Below the pieces are notes generated by a model. The model did no database searches. It saw only the letters and a list, made by a program, of their open reading frames with translations, and was not told the DNA's origin. The position numbers and the translations under genes were made by a program. A DNA stretch of 64,000 nucleotides from Halovenus amylolytica (GTDB lineage Archaea > Halobacteriota > Halobacteria > Halobacteriales > Haloarculaceae): positions 94,978-158,977 of the forward strand of contig ML137215.1 in assembly GCA_004015825.1 (NCBI GenBank), given 5' to 3'. Of the stretch, positions 33,387 through 43,419 are shown in pieces (within the stretch, counting starts at the first letter, position 1; the number at the start of each line of letters is the position of its first letter).

Positions 33387-33632
33387 ATGACCGTCCTCTC
33401 CACGGAAGACGAAGGAAAGTTTCTGATGGACATCGAAGGCGAACAGATCGGGATCGTCACCGAAGTCGATACCGACGCACAGATCGCGTACGTCGAACCG
33501 GATCCCGACCTCGGCGAATCGATCGTCCAGGGACTCGGCTTCGGCGATGCAGACGAAGACGATATCGAGGTCCCCGCAGACACTGTCGAGACGGTGACCG
33601 ACAGTGAACTGCGTGTCCAGAGAGACCTGTAA
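33387..33632 (+). CDS. Small PRC-barrel-like protein
   Basis: 81 residues from ATG 33387 (MTVLSTEDEGKFLMDIEGEQ); ATG 33381 is possible. TTTATATAC at 33358-33366 is a strong TATA box about 25 nt upstream, so the message is leaderless. Pattern FLMDIEGEQIGIVTEV, a GLGFGDADEDD loop and a VPADTVETVTDSELRV end resemble PRC-barrel domains, which serve in RNA processing or as adaptor modules. Cytosolic. Function not determined. Confidence 0.65.
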   Translation: MTVLSTEDEGKFLMDIEGEQIGIVTEVDTDAQIAYVEPDPDLGESIVQGLGFGDADEDDIEVPADTVETVTDSELRVQRDL

Positions 33633-33699
33633 CGCTCACACCAGCAGGTTTTTACCAGAATCAGTCGACCGATAGCCGTCCACCTTCTCGCAGGCCGGT

Positions 33700-34689
33700 T
33701 CACTCGGCGGCGACGTGATACTGATTGACGCCGTCTTCGACACTCCGTTCGAGGCGCCCTTCAGCTTCGAGGAAGGCGAGCGCCCCGACGACTTCACAGA
33801 GCACGTACTGGATTTCACGGTCGCCGGAGCGTTCGGCTGCAATGTCGAGTGCAGTCGTCGCTCCGTCCTCGATCAGTCCGTAGGTGTGATCGAGCATCCG
33901 GTCGAGGCTTCCACGGGAGCGTTCGATCATCGCCTCGGACTGCTGGTGCGCGGGCCCGTGTCCAGGGAACACTCGGTCCACGTCCAGCCCGTCGAGTCTC
34001 TCTAGTGAGGTATAGAAGGCCTTGACACCATCTTCGACACCGTCGTCGAGTCCGGTGTGGATGATCACCGATCGGAACGGCTCCAGCAGGAGATCGCCGG
34101 AAAAAAGGACTGCTTCGCCGTCGAGATCGCCGTAGTAACAGAGATGATCTGCCTGGTGGCCCGGCGTGTGGATCGCCCGCAGCTCCAGCCCGCCGACAGT
34201 GAACAGCTGGTCGTGTTCGATCCAGTGGTCGACCGTCTCGGGGTCGAGAAGTGCCTGATTGCGCTCCAGCGATTCGGTCGATTTTTCGATCGCCATCTCC
34301 AGTGTCGATCCAACCAGCCCGGCTGCTTTCCCGTTGACTCGGACCGTCTCTTCGAGGTCGGCGCGGTCACGGTCGAGTCGTTTTCGGACGCCTGCAGGGG
34401 CGTACACGGTCGGGTCGGCTGCCTCCTGAATCGCCGGGATCTGTCCGAGATGATCGACGTGTGGATGTGTGACGACGAGGTGTTCGATTTCCGAAAGCGA
34501 CCGTCCGGCGTTCGCGAGGCCGGCCTGTAGCTGTTCCAGGGACTCTTCGCCGACCATTCCTGCATCGACGAGAATCGGCTCCGACCCATCGATCAGTGTG
34601 ACAACCACGTGCCCGGGTGGCCAGTCGACACTGATCTCGATACGGTGAACAGTTGACGTCTCTCGCTGTGACCTGCCAGGTGACTCCAT
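33700..34689 (-). CDS. Metallo-beta-lactamase-fold hydrolase with C-terminal winged helix
   Basis: 329 residues. Metal motifs: THPHVDHLG, HTPGHQADH, SGDLL and PGHGPAH. The part after about residue 260 (LDRMLDHTYGLIEDGATTALD onward) looks like the winged-helix tail of LACTB2-like hydrolases. Likely a thioester or phosphodiester hydrolase binding two zinc ions in the cytosol. The 296-bp region to its right (34690-34985) is gene-free and holds the promoter of the next regulator. Confidence 0.85.
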   Translation of the reverse strand: MESPGRSQRETSTVHRIEISVDWPPGHVVVTLIDGSEPILVDAGMVGEESLEQLQAGLANAGRSLSEIEHLVVTHPHVDHLGQIPAIQEAADPTVYAPAGVRKRLDRDRADLEETVRVNGKAAGLVGSTLEMAIEKSTESLERNQALLDPETVDHWIEHDQLFTVGGLELRAIHTPGHQADHLCYYGDLDGEAVLFSGDLLLEPFRSVIIHTGLDDGVEDGVKAFYTSLERLDGLDVDRVFPGHGPAHQQSEAMIERSRGSLDRMLDHTYGLIEDGATTALDIAAERSGDREIQYVLCEVVGALAFLEAEGRLERSVEDGVNQYHVAAE

Positions 34690-34985
34690 TCTTCATCCGT
34701 TAATTCCAGGATGAATATAAGCCTTGAGGATCACTCCGGTTGCCGAGCATCTCTCTCTGGGCCGATAACTGGATAATTGCCCCTCTCGGGAACAGAACAG
34801 GGTACAAGTCACTGACTGCGTCTGATTTCTGGTTGTTTCATCGAATCCATCTGTCTCGCCAGGGCCTGTGCTGGATTAACGCAAAACGGGAGGTCGTTAA
34901 CTATATTTAACATTGGAATTTAAATAGTCGCATATGAATCTGGACGAACCGCCTATTCGAGTGACTTGCAGGGGATCGAGCAAGC

Positions 34986-35507
34986 ATGACTGAGCACGAC
35001 GCACCGGACTGGGATTTCAAGGAGCGGGATATCCTCATTCTGCAGGAACTATCGAGGGATCCACAGCTCTCCTCGCGAGACCTCGCCCGAATTCTCGAAG
35101 AGGACCACGGCATCGACGTCTCTCACGTCACAGTCAGCGAATCGATCCGCGGGATGCGCGAGGAGGGCGTGTTCCGGGAAGCGATCATCCCCAACGAGGA
35201 GTACTTTATTTTCGCCCTGTTCGAGTTCAAACTTAACCCGGCGAATTTCGAGGAGGGCTGGCGCGGGGCGATGGAGGAGATCCGCAACGACGAGCACACA
35301 ATCTTCTATTTCCTCTCGGACGGGGAGTACCAGTGGAAATCCGTGATGATGTTCTCCGGTCGGCGGGCCGAATCGAAGTGGATCCACGAATTTTACAAGA
35401 AACACGGCGAGGTCGTCGAAAACATCCGGAACTCCGTCGTCCACAACGTCCTCAAGTTCCGGACCGATCCGGAGATTCTGGCGGGGCTGTCCGAACAGCG
35501 AAAGTAA
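34986..35507 (+). CDS. Lrp/AsnC-like winged-helix regulator
   Basis: 173 residues. KERDILILQELSRDPQLSSR and DLARILEEDHGIDVSHVTVS form the N-terminal helix-turn-helix. The C-terminal half (FALFEFKLNPANFEEGW ... YQWKSVMMFSGRRAESKWI) is beta-alpha and resembles a ligand or dimer domain but not a standard RAM domain. TTTAAATAG at about 34919 is a likely TATA box with a short leader. Targets unknown. Confidence 0.75.
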   Translation: MTEHDAPDWDFKERDILILQELSRDPQLSSRDLARILEEDHGIDVSHVTVSESIRGMREEGVFREAIIPNEEYFIFALFEFKLNPANFEEGWRGAMEEIRNDEHTIFYFLSDGEYQWKSVMMFSGRRAESKWIHEFYKKHGEVVENIRNSVVHNVLKFRTDPEILAGLSEQRK

Positions 35508-35559
35508 CGTCGGACGGAAACCGGTCGCGTTTTCATGCTGGCCGCGTTTTGTGCCGGTA

Positions 35560-36462
35560 ATGGAGCCGATACGCGTCGCAGTTCCCCGGAAAGGCCGCCC
35601 GCTCGAGGCGGTACTCGAACGTGTCGCACGAAGCGGCTGGGAGGAGCAGGCCGACGAGATCATCTCGACACTTCGCTACGAGAAGGCCATCACGAAGGAC
35701 AAAAAAGCGGCCGAGTCGGACGTCTACAGCCGGCTCGAACGCTACAGTGATCTCGCCAAACCGACCGCACCGGAGTATACGCTGATGCGCGACGACCGGG
35801 CAGGGATGCCGAGACGGGTCGTTTTCGACAGCGTTACTGTCCCACTCGGGGACCGGCGGGTCCAGCTTGTCGGGCGCGAGGAACCGCTCCGCTCGCTCCG
35901 GAAACACGAGTTCGCGCTGGGATTCGACAGCGCCGACCTCGTCCTCGAAGAGATCGTCTCGCTGGGCGAGGAACCCCTGACGGGGCTCGACGCGGTCAAC
36001 GAACGGATCAGTCCGACAGACACGGACGTCCGGGTGGTCACTGGACTGGGCGATACTGTCTATCACACGCTGATGGCACGCCCGGAGGTACTGGCGTCAG
36101 ACCAGTCACTCGACCGGACGTTCGTCGGCGGATACTCCGGCGAGCTGTGCATCTCGCCACGGTACGAGCGGCTGGTCGAGGCGGTTCTGGGTACCAGGAA
36201 CACCGGATCGGTCGAGTTCACGTATCCGGAAAACGGACAGGAGGAAGAAGAAGCGATCGCGGAGACCGGGCTCGGCGTCTATATCACTGTGACGGGCTCG
36301 ACAGCCCGTGAGTACGGCCTCGTCGTCGGCGAGAAACTGTTCCCCAGCGAGACGGTCCTCCTCTCGAACGTCTCGGAGACGGACGAACGAAGCGAGAAAG
36401 TGGTCGACGAACTGCTCGCAGAGACGCGGGGCGAAACCGAAATTCCGACGCCGAACTCCTGA
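35560..36462 (+). CDS. HisG-like protein of unknown function
   Basis: 300 residues from ATG 35560 (a GTG at 35551 would add three). The opening IRVAVPRKGRPLEAVLERV is like the start of ATP phosphoribosyltransferase HisG (RIAVPNKGRL), and the middle (FALGFDSADLVLEEIVSLG and FVGGYSGELCISPRYERLV) fits a periplasmic-binding-protein-like two-lobed fold. The rest does not follow HisG closely and the phosphoribosyl-binding block is not evident, so I do not assign histidine synthesis. Starts 52 bp after the regulator on the same strand and abuts sucD with no gap. Confidence 0.5.
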   Translation: MEPIRVAVPRKGRPLEAVLERVARSGWEEQADEIISTLRYEKAITKDKKAAESDVYSRLERYSDLAKPTAPEYTLMRDDRAGMPRRVVFDSVTVPLGDRRVQLVGREEPLRSLRKHEFALGFDSADLVLEEIVSLGEEPLTGLDAVNERISPTDTDVRVVTGLGDTVYHTLMARPEVLASDQSLDRTFVGGYSGELCISPRYERLVEAVLGTRNTGSVEFTYPENGQEEEEAIAETGLGVYITVTGSTAREYGLVVGEKLFPSETVLLSNVSETDERSEKVVDELLAETRGETEIPTPNS

Positions 36463-37332
36463 TCAGAGGAACTGTTCGATGTAATCGGCGACTTCGTTCG
36501 GCGTATCTCCGACTCTGACGCCCGCATCTTCGAGCGCGTTTATCTTGCTCTCTGCTGTCCCGGTTCCGGAGCCGGAGACAATCGCGCCGGCGTGACCCAT
36601 CCGTTTGCCCGGCGGTGCGGTCCGACCGGCGATGAAGCCGGCGACCGGCGTGTCCATGTTTTGTCTGATGTATTTGGCCGCGTTCTCTTCGTCTTCTCCG
36701 CCGATCTCACCACACATCACGACGGCGTGGGTGTCCGGATCGGCTTCGAACAGCTTCAGCGTGTCGATGAAGTCCGTCCCGATGATCGGGTCGCCACCGA
36801 TCCCGATCGCCGTCGACTGCCCGAGGCCGCGCTCGGTGAGATTGTCGACGACCTGGTACGTGAGTGTCCCGGAGCGGGAGACTAGCCCGACGTTGCCCGA
36901 TTCGAAGATGTTGCCCGGCAGGATGCCGAGTTTCGCCTCGCCGGGTGTGATCAGCCCTGGACAGTTCGGACCGACCAGATATGTATCCGTCTCTTTGAGC
37001 TTGCGGTAGACTCGGCTCATGTCCTGGGTCGGGATTCCCTCCGTGATCGCAACGACCAGATCAACTGGTGCGTCCAGTGCCTCGAACAGCGCGTCACCGG
37101 CGAAGGCCGGCGGCACGAAGACGACTGCTGCGTTGGCGTCTTCCTGCCGGGCAGCGCCCGAGACGGTATCGTAGACGGGGACATCGTAGACTTCCTGCCC
37201 ACCTTTGCCAGGCACAGCGCCGGCGACGACGTTCGTGCCGTACTCGATCATCTGACCGGCGTGGAACTTGCCTTCGCCGCCGGTGATCCCTTGCACGACG
37301 ACTCGGGTGTCGTCGTCGACAAGAACGCTCAT
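36463..37332 (-). CDS. sucD: Succinyl-CoA synthetase alpha subunit
   Basis: 289 residues. CoA-binding Rossmann start [20 protein letters not shown], ligase domain with [18 protein letters not shown], and the active-site His in [20 protein letters not shown] that is phosphorylated during the reaction. It converts succinyl-CoA to succinate with NTP formation in the citric acid cycle, together with SucC. Overlaps sucC by four bases (ATGA). Confidence 0.96.
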   Translation of the reverse strand: MSVLVDDDTRVVVQGITGGEGKFHAGQMIEYGTNVVAGAVPGKGGQEVYDVPVYDTVSGAARQEDANAAVVFVPPAFAGDALFEALDAPVDLVVAITEGIPTQDMSRVYRKLKETDTYLVGPNCPGLITPGEAKLGILPGNIFESGNVGLVSRSGTLTYQVVDNLTERGLGQSTAIGIGGDPIIGTDFIDTLKLFEADPDTHAVVMCGEIGGEDEENAAKYIRQNMDTPVAGFIAGRTAPPGKRMGHAGAIVSGSGTGTAESKINALEDAGVRVGDTPNEVADYIEQFL

Positions 37333-38474
37333 TGGGTCACCTCCTCGGCTGCCTCGACGGCACCCTGGACGGCGTCTTCGAGTGTCGCTTCTACCTGTAC
37401 GAGGTCTGTGTTGAGAATCTCCATCCCTTCTTTTGCGTTTGTGCCGGCCAGCCGAACGATGACCGGTTTCGGAATTTCGTCGAACTGTTCCAGTGCATTG
37501 TTTATCCCGTTCGCCACCTCGTCACCACGGGTGATGCCGCCGAAGATGTTGAAGACGACGGCGTCGACGTTCTCGTCGGAGAACACCATATCGAGCGCGT
37601 TTGCCACTCGCTGGGCTTTCGCGCCACCGCCGATATCGAGGAAGTTCGCGGGTTCCCCGCCGTAGTAATCGACCAGATCGAGTGTGGTCATCACCAGTCC
37701 CGCACCGTTGCCGATGATGCCGACGTTGCCCGAGAGGCGGACGTAATCGAAGCCGTACTCGTTGGCCTTGGCTTCCAGCTCGTCGCCGGCAGCATCTTCT
37801 TCCATCTCTGCCAGATCGGGCTGGCGGAACAGTGCGTCTTCGTCGACGTTGAACACCGCATCGGCCGCGATGACCTCGCCGTCGCTGGTGACCATCAGCG
37901 GGTTGATCTCGGCGTCGCTGCCGTCCCGTTCCTCCCAGAGGTCGTACAGCGTCGAGAGAATCGAGGAGACATCGCGTGCGATGTCGCCGTCGACACCGGC
38001 CTCGTAGACGACTTTCCGGGCCTGGAAGTCGTGCATCCCGAAGGCTGGGTCGATGTGTTCGCGGGCGATCGCGTCGGGATCCTCCTCGGCGACCTCCTCG
38101 ATGTTGACACCGCCACGCGTCGAGACCATGGCGACGGGTTTGCCCTCGCCGCGGTCCATCGTCACGCCGACGTACAGTTCGTTGACGAAATCGACGGCTT
38201 CTTCGACGAGGACGCGGTCGACCTCGAACCCCTTGAGATCCATCCCCAGAATCTCGTCGGCGGCCTCGCGGGCCTCCTCGCCGTCGTCGACGAGTTTGAT
38301 CCCGCCGGCTTTCCCGCGGCCCCCGACGTGGACCTGCGCCTTGATCGCGACCGGGTAGCCGATCTCTGCTGCGGCGTCGACGGCCTCGTCTACTGTCCTC
38401 GCGAGTGTCGAATCGGGCGTCGGAATCCCCGCGTCTGCGAAGAGATCCTTCGCCTGGTATTCGTGTAATCGCAT
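37329..38474 (-). CDS. sucC: Succinyl-CoA synthetase beta subunit
   Basis: 381 residues. ATP-grasp fold with [58 protein letters not shown] and [15 protein letters not shown] followed by GGGAKAQRV. Nucleotide-binding partner of SucD; lengths and motifs are normal. The pair forms a short operon reading leftward. Confidence 0.96.
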   Translation of the reverse strand: MRLHEYQAKDLFADAGIPTPDSTLARTVDEAVDAAAEIGYPVAIKAQVHVGGRGKAGGIKLVDDGEEAREAADEILGMDLKGFEVDRVLVEEAVDFVNELYVGVTMDRGEGKPVAMVSTRGGVNIEEVAEEDPDAIAREHIDPAFGMHDFQARKVVYEAGVDGDIARDVSSILSTLYDLWEERDGSDAEINPLMVTSDGEVIAADAVFNVDEDALFRQPDLAEMEEDAAGDELEAKANEYGFDYVRLSGNVGIIGNGAGLVMTTLDLVDYYGGEPANFLDIGGGAKAQRVANALDMVFSDENVDAVVFNIFGGITRGDEVANGINNALEQFDEIPKPVIVRLAGTNAKEGMEILNTDLVQVEATLEDAVQGAVEAAEEVTQ

Positions 38475-38576
38475 GCTACTCTCAGCTTTCTTCCTTGCCG
38501 TGTTAGTTGTACCGAAACAGGTCAGACGAAAGCGAACAGATGCCTAATTCGTTGGTCTGTGATCCGAAGCGATAGC

Positions 38577-39329
38577 TCAGGATTCGTCGAGTGCGACAGC
38601 CACGCTGCGGGATTCGACGTCCTCGACGAAGGCTTGCGAGTCTGTTTCCAGCGCTGTGAACGTGTTGTAGTGGATCGGGAGGACGAGTTCGGGATCCATC
38701 GCTTCGGCGAGTTCGGCAGCCTCCTGTCTGTCCATCGTGAAACTGCCACCGATCGGCGGGAGGAAGACGTCGACATCGAGCGCTTCGTGGCCATCGAGGA
38801 CGTCGGTGTCGCCTGGCCAGAAGATGCGGGTTCCATCTACAGAGAGGAGAAAGCCACAGCCCCGACCCTGGGGGTGATACGGCGTCCCATCTGCTCGCGT
38901 ATGCGGTCCGTTGGGTTCGTTGTAGGCCGGCACCGTCCAGAGTGGGACCTCCTCGACGATCCGGTCTGCTTCAGTCCCAACCTCCAGTACATCGAAGGGG
39001 AGATTGACAAATCGGGGCAGATCCCGACCGCTGGTGCGCGGATTGATCCCGTCGCAGACGACGACTGTGGCGTCCTCACTGGCGACCCGCTCGATCCCGT
39101 CAGGATCGTAGTGGTGGACGTGCGAGATACAGACGAGATCACCGTCTTCCGGACGGATATCTGCTCCTGGTGGGTGAGCAGACTGCGCTTCCGGGCTATC
39201 GGCTTCCCACTCACCAGTCAGCACGCCGTACCGGCCGGGATCGAGATAGATCGTCGACTCCGCGCTGTCGATCCGAACCGTCGCGTACCCCAGCCACTCG
39301 ATCTCCAGATCCTCGTATGTAACCGTCAT
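38577..39329 (-). CDS. UlaG/UPF0173-like metallo-beta-lactamase-fold protein
   Basis: 250 residues from ATG 39329. LEIEWLGYATVRI is the usual start of the UlaG-like group; ISHVHHYDPDG replaces the common HxHxDH motif (HVHHYD), followed by FWPGDTDV and LPIHYNTF. Predicted cytosolic metal-dependent hydrolase of unknown substrate. Divergent from a small gene at 39407. Confidence 0.8.
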   Translation of the reverse strand: MTVTYEDLEIEWLGYATVRIDSAESTIYLDPGRYGVLTGEWEADSPEAQSAHPPGADIRPEDGDLVCISHVHHYDPDGIERVASEDATVVVCDGINPRTSGRDLPRFVNLPFDVLEVGTEADRIVEEVPLWTVPAYNEPNGPHTRADGTPYHPQGRGCGFLLSVDGTRIFWPGDTDVLDGHEALDVDVFLPPIGGSFTMDRQEAAELAEAMDPELVLPIHYNTFTALETDSQAFVEDVESRSVAVALDES

Positions 39330-39406
39330 ACTCGGAATTCGGACTGCGAGGGACAAAACAGCAGCGTTGCGGAAAGCCTTTGGACAGAACCATCGTAGGC
39401 TGTGCT

Positions 39407-39736
39407 ATGAGTCTCGACGAGCTTACAGAGGATATCGAAAGTCGCTACGCAGATCTCGGTGACGAACTCGACGTCGAACTGGACCGGGAGACACGAAACG
39501 AACTCGCGATGTTGACCGTCGCCTTCGAGCCAGACGACCCCGACGAACTGGTCCGGCGCGCGATCCACATGCTGTTCCAGACGAGTGTCGAAACGGGGAA
39601 ACTCGACTTCCACCTCCGCAGTAGCCACGGCGTCAACTACGACGAGTATCTCTCGGGGATGACCTTCGAGGAGATGACCGGCGGCAACCAGTTCCCACAG
39701 CCACAGCAAAACGACGACCGGCGATACCAGTTCTAA
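39407..39736 (+). CDS. Small acidic protein of unknown function
   Basis: 109 residues from ATG 39407. Helical and acidic, with LDRETRNELAMLTVAFEP and DELVRRAIHMLFQTSVETGK, then HGVNYDEYLSGMTFEEMTGG and a Gln/Pro-rich tail. No membrane segment or metal motif. I know no family for it; composition and codon use match neighbours, so it is taken as a real gene. Confidence 0.6.
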   Translation: MSLDELTEDIESRYADLGDELDVELDRETRNELAMLTVAFEPDDPDELVRRAIHMLFQTSVETGKLDFHLRSSHGVNYDEYLSGMTFEEMTGGNQFPQPQQNDDRRYQF

Positions 39737-39778
39737 GACGGTCGCACTGTTTTCGACTGCCAGAGCGGTCCCTGCCGG

Positions 39779-40639
39779 CTATCGACCCACGCTTTCACCA
39801 CGCCGACGCAGCCACGGTACCGATCCGGCGTGGACGAAGACAGTGACTGCGATCATCGCGACACTGATCCCCAGCAGCGCCGGTGTCGTCCGGTACATCC
39901 CCAGTGCCAGATAGTACCCAAGGTAGAAGCCGTGATACAGCACCGGTACAGCAGCGATTCGAAGATCGACGTGGTCGATCTCGATGCCGTCGCGAATGAC
40001 GGCGAGTAAGGATAGCACCAGCACGCTCCCGAGAGTCAGGATTTCTAGTACCAGGGTTCGCGCCACGACCTCCCACGCTTCGAGACCGACGATCAGGCCG
40101 ACCAACGCGACGAGCAAGCTTCCCCCGCCGAGGGCAGCGACCGAAATGCTCCCGGACGGGAGTCGCCGTTCGAGCACGAGCCACCCGGCGGGAAAGAGTG
40201 TCGCGACGAGGAACCACCCTGTGAAGTTGCCGAGCGGCACTCCGAACCACTCGCCGGGGGGTAGCCACTGCCAGAACGGAATGCGGATCGCGATCGCGTC
40301 GATAGCCAGGTCGATGTGGAGGGCATAGAGTCCGACGAAGAGCGGACGGACGCGGCGGGAGAGGCCGAGCATTTCTCCGGCTGCCATACCACTGTAGATA
40401 ATCGCGCCCCACCCGAACCCGATGACGACCGGGACGTCTCCCAGCGTCAGAACGAAATCCGAGAGCGTGTAGACGTACCGCTCGAAGCGCAGGATCACCA
40501 GTTGTTCCAGTATAATCCCGTACACAGTGACCGTCACGAGCAATGCGACCTGCTTTCTGGTTCCCCAGGCATGCCACAGACAGAGGGCAAGCCCGAGCAG
40601 TCCCAGAAACAGATTAGCAACGAATACAGGCTCCGTCAT
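39779..40639 (-). CDS. CruF-like (DUF422) carotenoid hydratase-type membrane protein
   Basis: 286 residues with about seven helices. DUF422/CruF features: an acidic first segment in GIILEQLVILRFERYVYTLS, then GWGAIIYSGMAAGEM, HIDLAIDAIAIRIPFWQW and FGVPLGNFTGWF. Haloarchaeal CruF hydrates bisanhydrobacterioruberin to bacterioruberin; this copy is away from the crtD-lyeJ-cruF cluster known in the group, so it may be a paralog with another substrate. Confidence 0.65.
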   Translation of the reverse strand: MTEPVFVANLFLGLLGLALCLWHAWGTRKQVALLVTVTVYGIILEQLVILRFERYVYTLSDFVLTLGDVPVVIGFGWGAIIYSGMAAGEMLGLSRRVRPLFVGLYALHIDLAIDAIAIRIPFWQWLPPGEWFGVPLGNFTGWFLVATLFPAGWLVLERRLPSGSISVAALGGGSLLVALVGLIVGLEAWEVVARTLVLEILTLGSVLVLSLLAVIRDGIEIDHVDLRIAAVPVLYHGFYLGYYLALGMYRTTPALLGISVAMIAVTVFVHAGSVPWLRRRGESVGR

Positions 40640-40734
40640 CCTTCGAGTTACCGGATGTCTCTGTTACACCTACTACTATGTTCCGTATTACTTACTCACC
40701 AGTTGTATTATACCGATGCGTCCCACTCCAGCAG

Positions 40735-42075
40735 CTACTGTACTGCGTCGACGCTTTCTGCGAACAACTCCGCACCGAGCGTGATCTCTCGTTCGGTCAC
40801 GTCGAGTGGCGGGAGAATTCGAATCGTTTTGGTCCCACAGCCCATGATCAGGTAGCCCCGCGAGAACGCCTCCTTCTGGACCCCGTCGCGCAGTTTCTTG
40901 CTTTCGAGTTCGACGGCGAGCATGAGTCCCTTTCCGCGGATATCAGTAACTCCATCGAGGTCGTAATCCGAAAGTTCTTCTTGCATCTGACGCCCGCGAA
41001 CCGTCGCGTGATCGAGCAGATCGTGGTCCTCGATCGCATCGATCGTGAACACACCCTGCGCCGAGGCGAGAATATCGCCCGCGCCCCACGTCGAGGAGAG
41101 ACGACTCGACTCGCTGGGGAAAATCTCCTCTCGCGAGATCGTCGCGCCGATCCGTGCCGACTTCGCGCTGGCGATCACGTCCGGTTCGATCGGGTAGTGA
41201 TCCGACGCCCACCACTCGCCCGTCCGCCCCATCCCCGACTGCACTTCGTCGACGATCAGGGGGATCTCGTGTGTCGAACAGAGATCCGCAATCTCCTGGA
41301 CGAACGCATCGCTCGGAAACCGGTAGCCGCCCTCGCCCTGGACCGGTTCCATCACAAGCGCGGCGACTTCGTCGCTGTTGACGTACCCCGTCTTCTCGGC
41401 GAGCATCTTCCCGAGTGAGGAGGTATCGTCGAAGAAAAATCCACAGTCACAGGTCTCCGGGGAGCAGGACCGATCGGTACAGAATGGAATATCGTGAACA
41501 CTCGGAATTTCCGGGAACTGGCGTCTGTAGACCTCTTTCGAGCGATTCAGTGAGAGCGTGCCGAGCGTTCGACCGTGGAACGCCCCCTCGCAGGTGATCG
41601 TGTACTTCCCGTGGGTGTGATCGAAACTGATCTTCAGCGCGTTTTCGACAGCCTCCGCGCCGCTGTTCGAGAGAAAGACGGTGTCCATCCCGTACTGGCT
41701 GGAGATATCGGTCAGCCGATCCATCAGATCGGCGGGACCTGGAACGGACATATCTTCGAGCACTGTTGTCGCTGGGAGATAGAAATCCTGTCCGGCAATT
41801 TTCGTCGGATCGACGAGATCGAACTCCGAGAGTGGCTCCACGATCTTGGGGTTGTTGTAGCCCAGCGGCATCGAGCCCACGTGTGCGGTAAAGTCCATCA
41901 AGACGTTGCCATCGACGTCGGTACAGAACGGTCCGACTGCCGGAGCGGTGTGGTCCCAGACGAACTCGTAGACATAGGTACTGGGCGCTGCCGTCTCGTG
42001 ATGGTACTCGACAACTCGTTTGCCCCGATCACCCGGAAGCTCCCCAACCTCGGGCACCGCACTCTCTCGCTCCAT
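40735..42075 (-). CDS. Class-III PLP-dependent aminotransferase
   Basis: 446 residues. Typical blocks: SNSGAEAVENALKISFD, CEGAFHGRTLGTLSLNRSKE, MEPVQGEGGYRFP, DEVQSGMGRTGEWWA and ASAKSARIGAT, whose Lys is the presumed Schiff-base residue in place of the more common SK motif. A Cys-rich insertion CSPETCDCGFFF follows the small domain. The substrate may be 4-aminobutyrate, ornithine or a related omega-amine. Cytosolic; stands alone. Confidence 0.85.
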   Translation of the reverse strand: MERESAVPEVGELPGDRGKRVVEYHHETAAPSTYVYEFVWDHTAPAVGPFCTDVDGNVLMDFTAHVGSMPLGYNNPKIVEPLSEFDLVDPTKIAGQDFYLPATTVLEDMSVPGPADLMDRLTDISSQYGMDTVFLSNSGAEAVENALKISFDHTHGKYTITCEGAFHGRTLGTLSLNRSKEVYRRQFPEIPSVHDIPFCTDRSCSPETCDCGFFFDDTSSLGKMLAEKTGYVNSDEVAALVMEPVQGEGGYRFPSDAFVQEIADLCSTHEIPLIVDEVQSGMGRTGEWWASDHYPIEPDVIASAKSARIGATISREEIFPSESSRLSSTWGAGDILASAQGVFTIDAIEDHDLLDHATVRGRQMQEELSDYDLDGVTDIRGKGLMLAVELESKKLRDGVQKEAFSRGYLIMGCGTKTIRILPPLDVTEREITLGAELFAESVDAVQ

Positions 42076-42155
42076 GGCCTACACTCGGGTGTGGACGACG
42101 AAGTAAGTTGCCGTCAGTCTGCTGTACCCGGCTACCGTCTGGGAGTAACAAACGA

Positions 42156-42836
42156 TTAATCGAATATCATATCCCTTGCTGTTTTGAGATACAACCGGGG
42201 CGTCCGGGCTCTCGATCCGGAGAGTGCGTCGCGGAGTTTTGCTGTGGCACGGTCGTCGACACCCGGCCCGTGACCGACGTGAATCCGTGTCGGTTCGAAC
42301 ACTTCCAGGGCGTCCGGCGGGAACAGCCGGAGCATCGGGTGGACACCGAGTTCGCGGTCCTCTGTATGGAAGTAGTCAGTCGTTCCAACAGCCTCGGGAA
42401 CGAACAGATCCCCAGTCTCCTGGTTGTAGAGCGCTCCTTCCTTCCAGAACGTATTGTCGACAACTGTGTGTAGTCGGTAGCCCGAATCACCCAGGGCGTT
42501 GCTGAATCGCTTGACCGATGCGTCCAGTTCCTCGGCGACCCCATCGAAAAAGCTGGGGATGTAGACAGAGACGTCGTGGCGGTTTGCGACTTTGGCGGCG
42601 TCCCGTTTGTGGCGGTCGAGCAAGATGACGACGCCTGCGACCTCACCGAACTCCGCGAGCAGGTCGTCGAGTCCCTCGACGTCGACTGGATCGATGACCC
42701 AGACGTCGCCGTCGGACTCGATCGCGTGACTCGCCCGCTGCATCGTCTCGTCCGGATAGGCGATCCAGCCGACGCCGTGTTCGTGTCTGTCGATTTCCTG
42801 CCACTCCGTCGCCAGGCCGGAGGCTTTCATTGGCAT
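42156..42836 (-). CDS. Degenerate metallo-beta-lactamase-like protein
   Basis: 226 residues from ATG 42836; ATG 42830 is equally possible. VWVIDPVDVEGLDDLLAEFG, VVILLDRHKRDAAKVANRH and HVGHGPGVDD keep the strand order of the MBL fold but with LDRHKRD where HxHxDH should be, so metal binding is reduced or changed. Possible esterase-like or non-catalytic homolog. Single gene reading leftward. Confidence 0.6.
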   Translation of the reverse strand: MPMKASGLATEWQEIDRHEHGVGWIAYPDETMQRASHAIESDGDVWVIDPVDVEGLDDLLAEFGEVAGVVILLDRHKRDAAKVANRHDVSVYIPSFFDGVAEELDASVKRFSNALGDSGYRLHTVVDNTFWKEGALYNQETGDLFVPEAVGTTDYFHTEDRELGVHPMLRLFPPDALEVFEPTRIHVGHGPGVDDRATAKLRDALSGSRARTPRLYLKTARDMIFD

Positions 42837-42939
42837 ATGTCCATCTCTTGGGCTGCTCGCTACAAAAGAAACACCCATCGAGGCCGGGAAACAGGGTTTC
42901 GAACCCTACTTTTTCGACGAGTTCGTACGCTCCAGCACG

Positions 42940-43191
42940 ATGGTTGGCTCCCGAACGGTGACTGCTGTCGTCGGAATCGTCGGCAGTTTGCTTCTCAGCG
43001 CTGTTCTCTGGTGGTATTTCGATACACTTTTCTTTTTCCTCTTTATTCCATTTATTCCGTTTCTGCTCCGTGGCTCCGATCGAGAGACGAGACAGATCAG
43101 AGAGTGTCCGCAGTGCGGGTTCAGGACAGTCGAAGACCAGTACGAGTACTGTCCCAAAGATGGTCGGAGACTGGAGCAGCAGAGACGCTGA
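42940..43191 (+). CDS. Small membrane protein with C-terminal zinc ribbon
   Basis: 83 residues. Two hydrophobic helices (VVGIVGSLLLSAVLWWYF and FFFLFIPFIPFLL) followed by a cytosolic tail with CPQCGFRTVEDQYEYCPKDG, a CxxC...C zinc ribbon with three cysteines and a nearby Asp/Gly. Such proteins are common in haloarchaea and of unknown role, perhaps adaptor or stability functions. Confidence 0.7.
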   Translation: MVGSRTVTAVVGIVGSLLLSAVLWWYFDTLFFFLFIPFIPFLLRGSDRETRQIRECPQCGFRTVEDQYEYCPKDGRRLEQQRR

Positions 43192-43213
43192 TCGTCAGTG
43201 ATCGAACCGACGG

Positions 43214-43372
43214 TCAGAGTACGAAGAGGAACACGATACCGCCGAGCAACAGCAGTATGAGGCTGTATATCACGATGCTGACCAGCAACGAAAGCAGCTT
43301 GAACGGCAGCAGTATCAACTTGATCGGCAACATGAGCAGGGACCAGAGGAAGCCGAGCAGGTTCCGAATCAT
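43214..43372 (-). CDS. 52-residue hydrophobic membrane protein
   Basis: From ATG 43372: MIRNLLGFLWSLLMLPIKLI and then LLPFKLLSLLVSIVIYS with a Leu/Ile/Val-rich end. Two helices broken by Lys and Pro. Converges with the zinc-ribbon membrane gene. Length and composition suit a real small membrane protein, but there is no family evidence. Confidence 0.5.
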   Translation of the reverse strand: MIRNLLGFLWSLLMLPIKLILLPFKLLSLLVSIVIYSLILLLLGGIVFLFVL

Positions 43373-43419
43373 AGCTGTATTTTTGTCACCAGGTAATATC
43401 AACGTGCCGGCCGGTCGAA

